NCBI GenBank assembly: GCA_051649345.1
Contig: JBOFGX010000234.1
Location: 1-8,054 of the forward strand
DNA from: Leadbetterella sp051649345
Lineage (GTDB): Bacteria > Bacteroidota > Bacteroidia > Cytophagales > Spirosomataceae
Reading direction: 5' to 3'
DNA length: 8,054 nt
Part shown: positions 5,927 to 8,054 of the stretch, piece by piece
How positions within the stretch are numbered: position 1 is the first letter of the stretch
Layout of the letters: each line of letters starts with the position of its first letter
Program-made: the position numbers and the translations under genes
Notes under the pieces: model-generated
Seen by the model: the letters and a program-made list of their open reading frames with translations, nothing else
Databases searched by the model: none
What the model was told of the DNA's origin: nothing

Positions 5927-6057
5927 TTTTTCTAAAAAAAATATAAACATTTTAACAAAAAATTAGTTTAATACTGTACAAATGCTCGTAAAGCACTATT
6001 GAGTTTTTGTTTTTTTTGATTCTATCCTAACGATTTTTAAAATCTCAACCTACTACA

Positions 6058-7062
6058 ATGAAGAAAATAGGAATACTCTTCGGTTCCGAAGATTCGTTCT
6101 CTTTATCTCTTATTGATCGTTTAAATCAAGAAAGGTCTAATCATGAATTTGTATTGGATGTTATACGAATCGATAAAGTATCCCATGATATCTCCAATCC
6201 ATATGATCTTATTATCGATCGTATTTCTCCCAAAATACCTTTTTATGCTTCTTACATAAGAAATGCAATGGTTTCGGGTACGGCAGTCATCAATAATCCA
6301 TTGATGAGTTTATGTACGGATGCATTTTATAGTTTTTCGCAATTTCAAAGCCTAGGAATACCTACGCCTAAGTTTATGTTACTTCCCAGTAAGGAACGAC
6401 CTTTGATGGCTTCGGAATTAGATTTTCGAAATCTAGCAATGCCTATGGACTGGCAATGTATGTTCAGTAAGGTTCGTTTTCCTTTACGATTAAGACCTGT
6501 AAATTCATGTAATAATTATGTGTCTCAGGTGGTAAGAAATGCAGACGAGTTTTGGCATGAATATGCTAATACTGGAAGTCAAGTGATGATGCTTGAAGAA
6601 TATATAGAGTTTGATCAAGTATACTCGTGTTTTGTGGTGGGAGGAAGCTATGCCCAAATTTTGAAGCGAGAAAGCTCAGAAAATGAAATAAAACTTACAA
6701 AAGATGTGTCTCTTGAACATGTCCATAAAATAGAATTGTATGCACTAAGTATTGCGAAAAAGCTTGGTTACGATTTGGTTTCATTAGAGTTTGGACTTTA
6801 TAGAAATAAGGTATACATTATAAGTCCACAGAATTGTGTGCCTATGATTGAGCCAGAAACAATAGGTGCCGTTGCTTTCGAATCCTTAATAGATCAAATG
6901 GCTCATTATTGCTTAGAACGATTAAATAATCTAGAAGCTCAAAAAAACAATTGTACTTGGGGAGAAGGACTAAAACCTCCATTTAAGAAAAAGTGGAATC
7001 TTAGAGTTCTGAGACAAACTACAAAGCAATCTTTCAAGCCTTTGCATTCTGGAAGTGTTTAG
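6058..7062 (+). CDS. ATP-grasp-like (RimK/glutathione synthetase-type) protein, probably degenerate
   Basis: The 334-residue product begins with a Rossmann-like pre-ATP-grasp domain (MKKIGILFGSEDSF, then YDLIIDRIS at 49-57). It continues with AVINNP (76-81), FQSLGIPTPKFMLLPSKERP (96-115), VMMLEEYIEFDQVYSCFVVGG (176-196) and LGYDLVSLEFGLYRNKVYIISPQN (236-259). This order matches an ATP-grasp family I recall from Bacteroidota beside carboxylate-amine ligases. Active homologues, as I recall them, have MKP followed by a glycine-rich loop and a D-x-x-N metal motif near the end. Here these are RLRPVNSCNNY (144-154; Arg for Lys and no glycines) and SPQN (256-259; Ser for Asp), while Glu244 is kept. 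Catalytic loss is therefore likely but inferred. The C-terminus from about 300 is basic and probably disordered. The ligase gene follows 27 bp downstream on the same strand. Confidence 0.72.
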   Translation: MKKIGILFGSEDSFSLSLIDRLNQERSNHEFVLDVIRIDKVSHDISNPYDLIIDRISPKIPFYASYIRNAMVSGTAVINNPLMSLCTDAFYSFSQFQSLGIPTPKFMLLPSKERPLMASELDFRNLAMPMDWQCMFSKVRFPLRLRPVNSCNNYVSQVVRNADEFWHEYANTGSQVMMLEEYIEFDQVYSCFVVGGSYAQILKRESSENEIKLTKDVSLEHVHKIELYALSIAKKLGYDLVSLEFGLYRNKVYIISPQNCVPMIEPETIGAVAFESLIDQMAHYCLERLNNLEAQKNNCTWGEGLKPPFKKKWNLRVLRQTTKQSFKPLHSGSV

Positions 7063-7072
7063 CGTAAATTTG
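7041..7072 (+). promoter_or_regulatory. Full-consensus Bacteroidota promoter for the carboxylate-amine ligase gene
   Basis: TTTG at 7041-7044, a 20-bp spacer and TAAATTTG at 7065-7072 match both boxes of the phylum's sigma-ABfr promoter (TTTG, then TAnnTTTG) with the expected spacing. The -33 box and most of the spacer lie within the last codons of the ATP-grasp-like gene. Initiation near 7079 would leave a leader of only about 10 nt before the ATG at 7090. Confidence 0.6.
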
Positions 7073-7089
7073 GGTTTATTTCTCATTGA

Positions 7090-8054
7090 ATGAGCCTTTA
7101 TACCGTAGGAATAGAAGAAGAGTATCAAATTATTGATCCCAAAACGAAAGAACTTATACCAAGTGCTACCCATCTTATAACTTCTATCTCTAATACACAG
7201 AAAGATAGCTTGAAGTCAGAAATGCATCAATCCGTACTGGAAGGGAAAACGGAAGTATGCAGTTCTATTTCGCAATTAAAAGAAGAATTATTTTTTTTAC
7301 GAAAAAATATACTGCATTTAGCTCAGAAACACAATGTAAATATTGTAGCATCTGGTACACACCCATTTTCTGATTGGAAAGATCAGCTCATATCACATGA
7401 AACTAAATATGAGACCTTGGTTAGTCAAATGAGGGATGTGGCAAGGAGTAATCTTATTTTTGGTTTGCATATTCATGTCGGTATTCCTGATAAAGCTACA
7501 GGTTTTGCCATCATGAATCAGGCCAAAAAGTATTTGCCCATATTACTGGGTCTTGCTGTAAATTCTCCTTTTTGGTGTGGTAGAAATACGGGTTATGAAG
7601 GATATAGAGTTAAAATATTCGATAAATTCCCTCGTTCGGGGATACCAGAGGATTTTGAATCTTTGGAAGATTATCTGCGGTATGAAACAGTCTTAGAAAA
7701 TACAGGATGCCTAGATGAAGTAAACAAAATATGGTGGGACTTACGTTTACATCCTAAGTTTCCAACAATTGAGTTTAGGATCTGTGATGTGCCCTTACGT
7801 GCTCAAGAGTCCGTGTGCTTGGCCGCTATTTGCCAAGCTTTGGTTGCTTGGATTCACGATAACCTACAAAAAAGCACATATGAGAAGCCTTTACCTAAGT
7901 ATTTTATCAATGAAAATAAGTGGCGAGCATCTCGATATGGTTTCCAATCAGAACTGATAGATTTTTCGACGTATTCGGTTTCTCCATTTCTGGATCACCT
8001 TAATTCGCTTATTCATAAAATCAGGCCTTATGCAGCAAACTTGGGTTCTGAGAA
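7090..8054 (+). CDS. GCS2/YbdK-family carboxylate-amine ligase (glutamate--cysteine ligase-like), C-terminus cut by window edge
   Basis: An uninterrupted frame of 321 codons runs from ATG at 7090 to the right edge. The protein starts MSLYTVGIEEEYQIIDP, the glutamate-rich metal-binding opening of the COG2170/GCS2 family, whose members join a carboxylate to an amine using ATP (E. coli YbdK has weak gamma-glutamylcysteine ligase activity). Further family motifs are VASGTHPFSDW (89-99), LIFGLHIHVGIPD (122-134), NSPFWCGRNTGYEGYR (158-173), IWWDLRLHPKFPTIEFRICDVP (214-235) and ENKWRASRYG (275-284). The family is about 370 residues long, so roughly 50 are missing from view. All expected metal and substrate motifs appear intact, unlike the neighbouring ATP-grasp protein. 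The true substrates are unknown. It follows that gene by 27 bp and also has its own promoter. The family call is secure; a role in glutathione synthesis should not be assumed. Confidence 0.92.
   Translation, partial: MSLYTVGIEEEYQIIDPKTKELIPSATHLITSISNTQKDSLKSEMHQSVLEGKTEVCSSISQLKEELFFLRKNILHLAQKHNVNIVASGTHPFSDWKDQLISHETKYETLVSQMRDVARSNLIFGLHIHVGIPDKATGFAIMNQAKKYLPILLGLAVNSPFWCGRNTGYEGYRVKIFDKFPRSGIPEDFESLEDYLRYETVLENTGCLDEVNKIWWDLRLHPKFPTIEFRICDVPLRAQESVCLAAICQALVAWIHDNLQKSTYEKPLPKYFINENKWRASRYGFQSELIDFSTYSVSPFLDHLNSLIHKIRPYAANLGSE

Noticed and set aside
6032..6044. Palindrome GATTTT-T-AAAATC just upstream of the ATP-grasp-like gene, possible operator
   Set aside because: It is short and made almost only of A and T in an AT-rich intergenic region; no second copy or promoter box supports a regulatory role.
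5927..6057. Possible terminator for the acyl-CoA reductase gene or promoter for the ATP-grasp-like gene, with T-runs near 6004-6018
   Set aside because: Only a 4-bp stem (TGCT/AGCA) precedes the T-runs and eight bases intervene; no TAnnTTTG box is found. Nothing firm can be called in this 131-bp gap.
1..8054. CRISPR arrays, tRNA or rRNA genes, toxin-antitoxin or phage-defence genes
   Set aside because: No regularly spaced direct repeats, no cloverleaf-like segment with conserved tRNA loops and no nuclease, methylase or other defence-type protein were recognised.

Overview
The window looks like an ordinary AT-rich chromosomal segment of a Bacteroidota bacterium, most likely of the order Cytophagales or a relative. 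Three things point there: repeated matches to the phylum's promoter signature (a TAnnTTTG -7 box, once with a correctly spaced TTTG -33 box), start codons preceded by A/T-rich sequence rather than a Shine-Dalgarno sequence, and protein types I associate with that phylum (a 456-aa HisS, a LuxC-type acyl-CoA reductase divergent from a dicluster ferredoxin, and an ATP-grasp-like protein beside a GCS2 carboxylate-amine ligase). The genus cannot be named.

Layout. (1) 1-3060, minus strand: a tight operon hisS > mltG > acyl-CoA thioesterase > YihY/BrkB membrane protein, with an 8-bp overlap and gaps of 3 and 8 bp; the last gene runs off the left edge. (2) 3189-3431, plus strand: a self-contained transcription unit with promoter, a 44-codon gene for a very basic protein and an intrinsic terminator. 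(3) 3487-3817: a non-coding block with the hallmarks of a miniature inverted-repeat transposable element (13-bp imperfect terminal inverted repeats inside a 6-bp direct repeat). (4) 3856-4212, minus: a small two-helix membrane protein of unknown function. (5) 4411-5926: a ferredoxin gene (minus, with its own terminator) divergent from a LuxC-like acyl-CoA reductase gene (plus), with closely packed promoters between them. (6) 6058-8054, plus: a protein that resembles ATP-grasp enzymes but seems to have lost key nucleotide-binding residues, followed by a GCS2/YbdK-type carboxylate-amine ligase that runs off the right edge and has a consensus promoter overlapping the end of its upstream neighbour.

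How the parts fit. Region 1 is housekeeping: tRNA charging, peptidoglycan chain termination and thioester hydrolysis. Region 5 pairs an NAD(P)H-using acyl-CoA reductase with an electron carrier; no luciferase, LuxD or LuxE is present, so this is not a lux operon. Region 6 suggests a small-molecule or peptide amide-bond pathway, with one apparently intact ligase and one possibly non-catalytic ATP-grasp partner. The best candidates for something undescribed are the MITE-like element, the degenerate ATP-grasp/ligase pair and the 44-aa basic protein.
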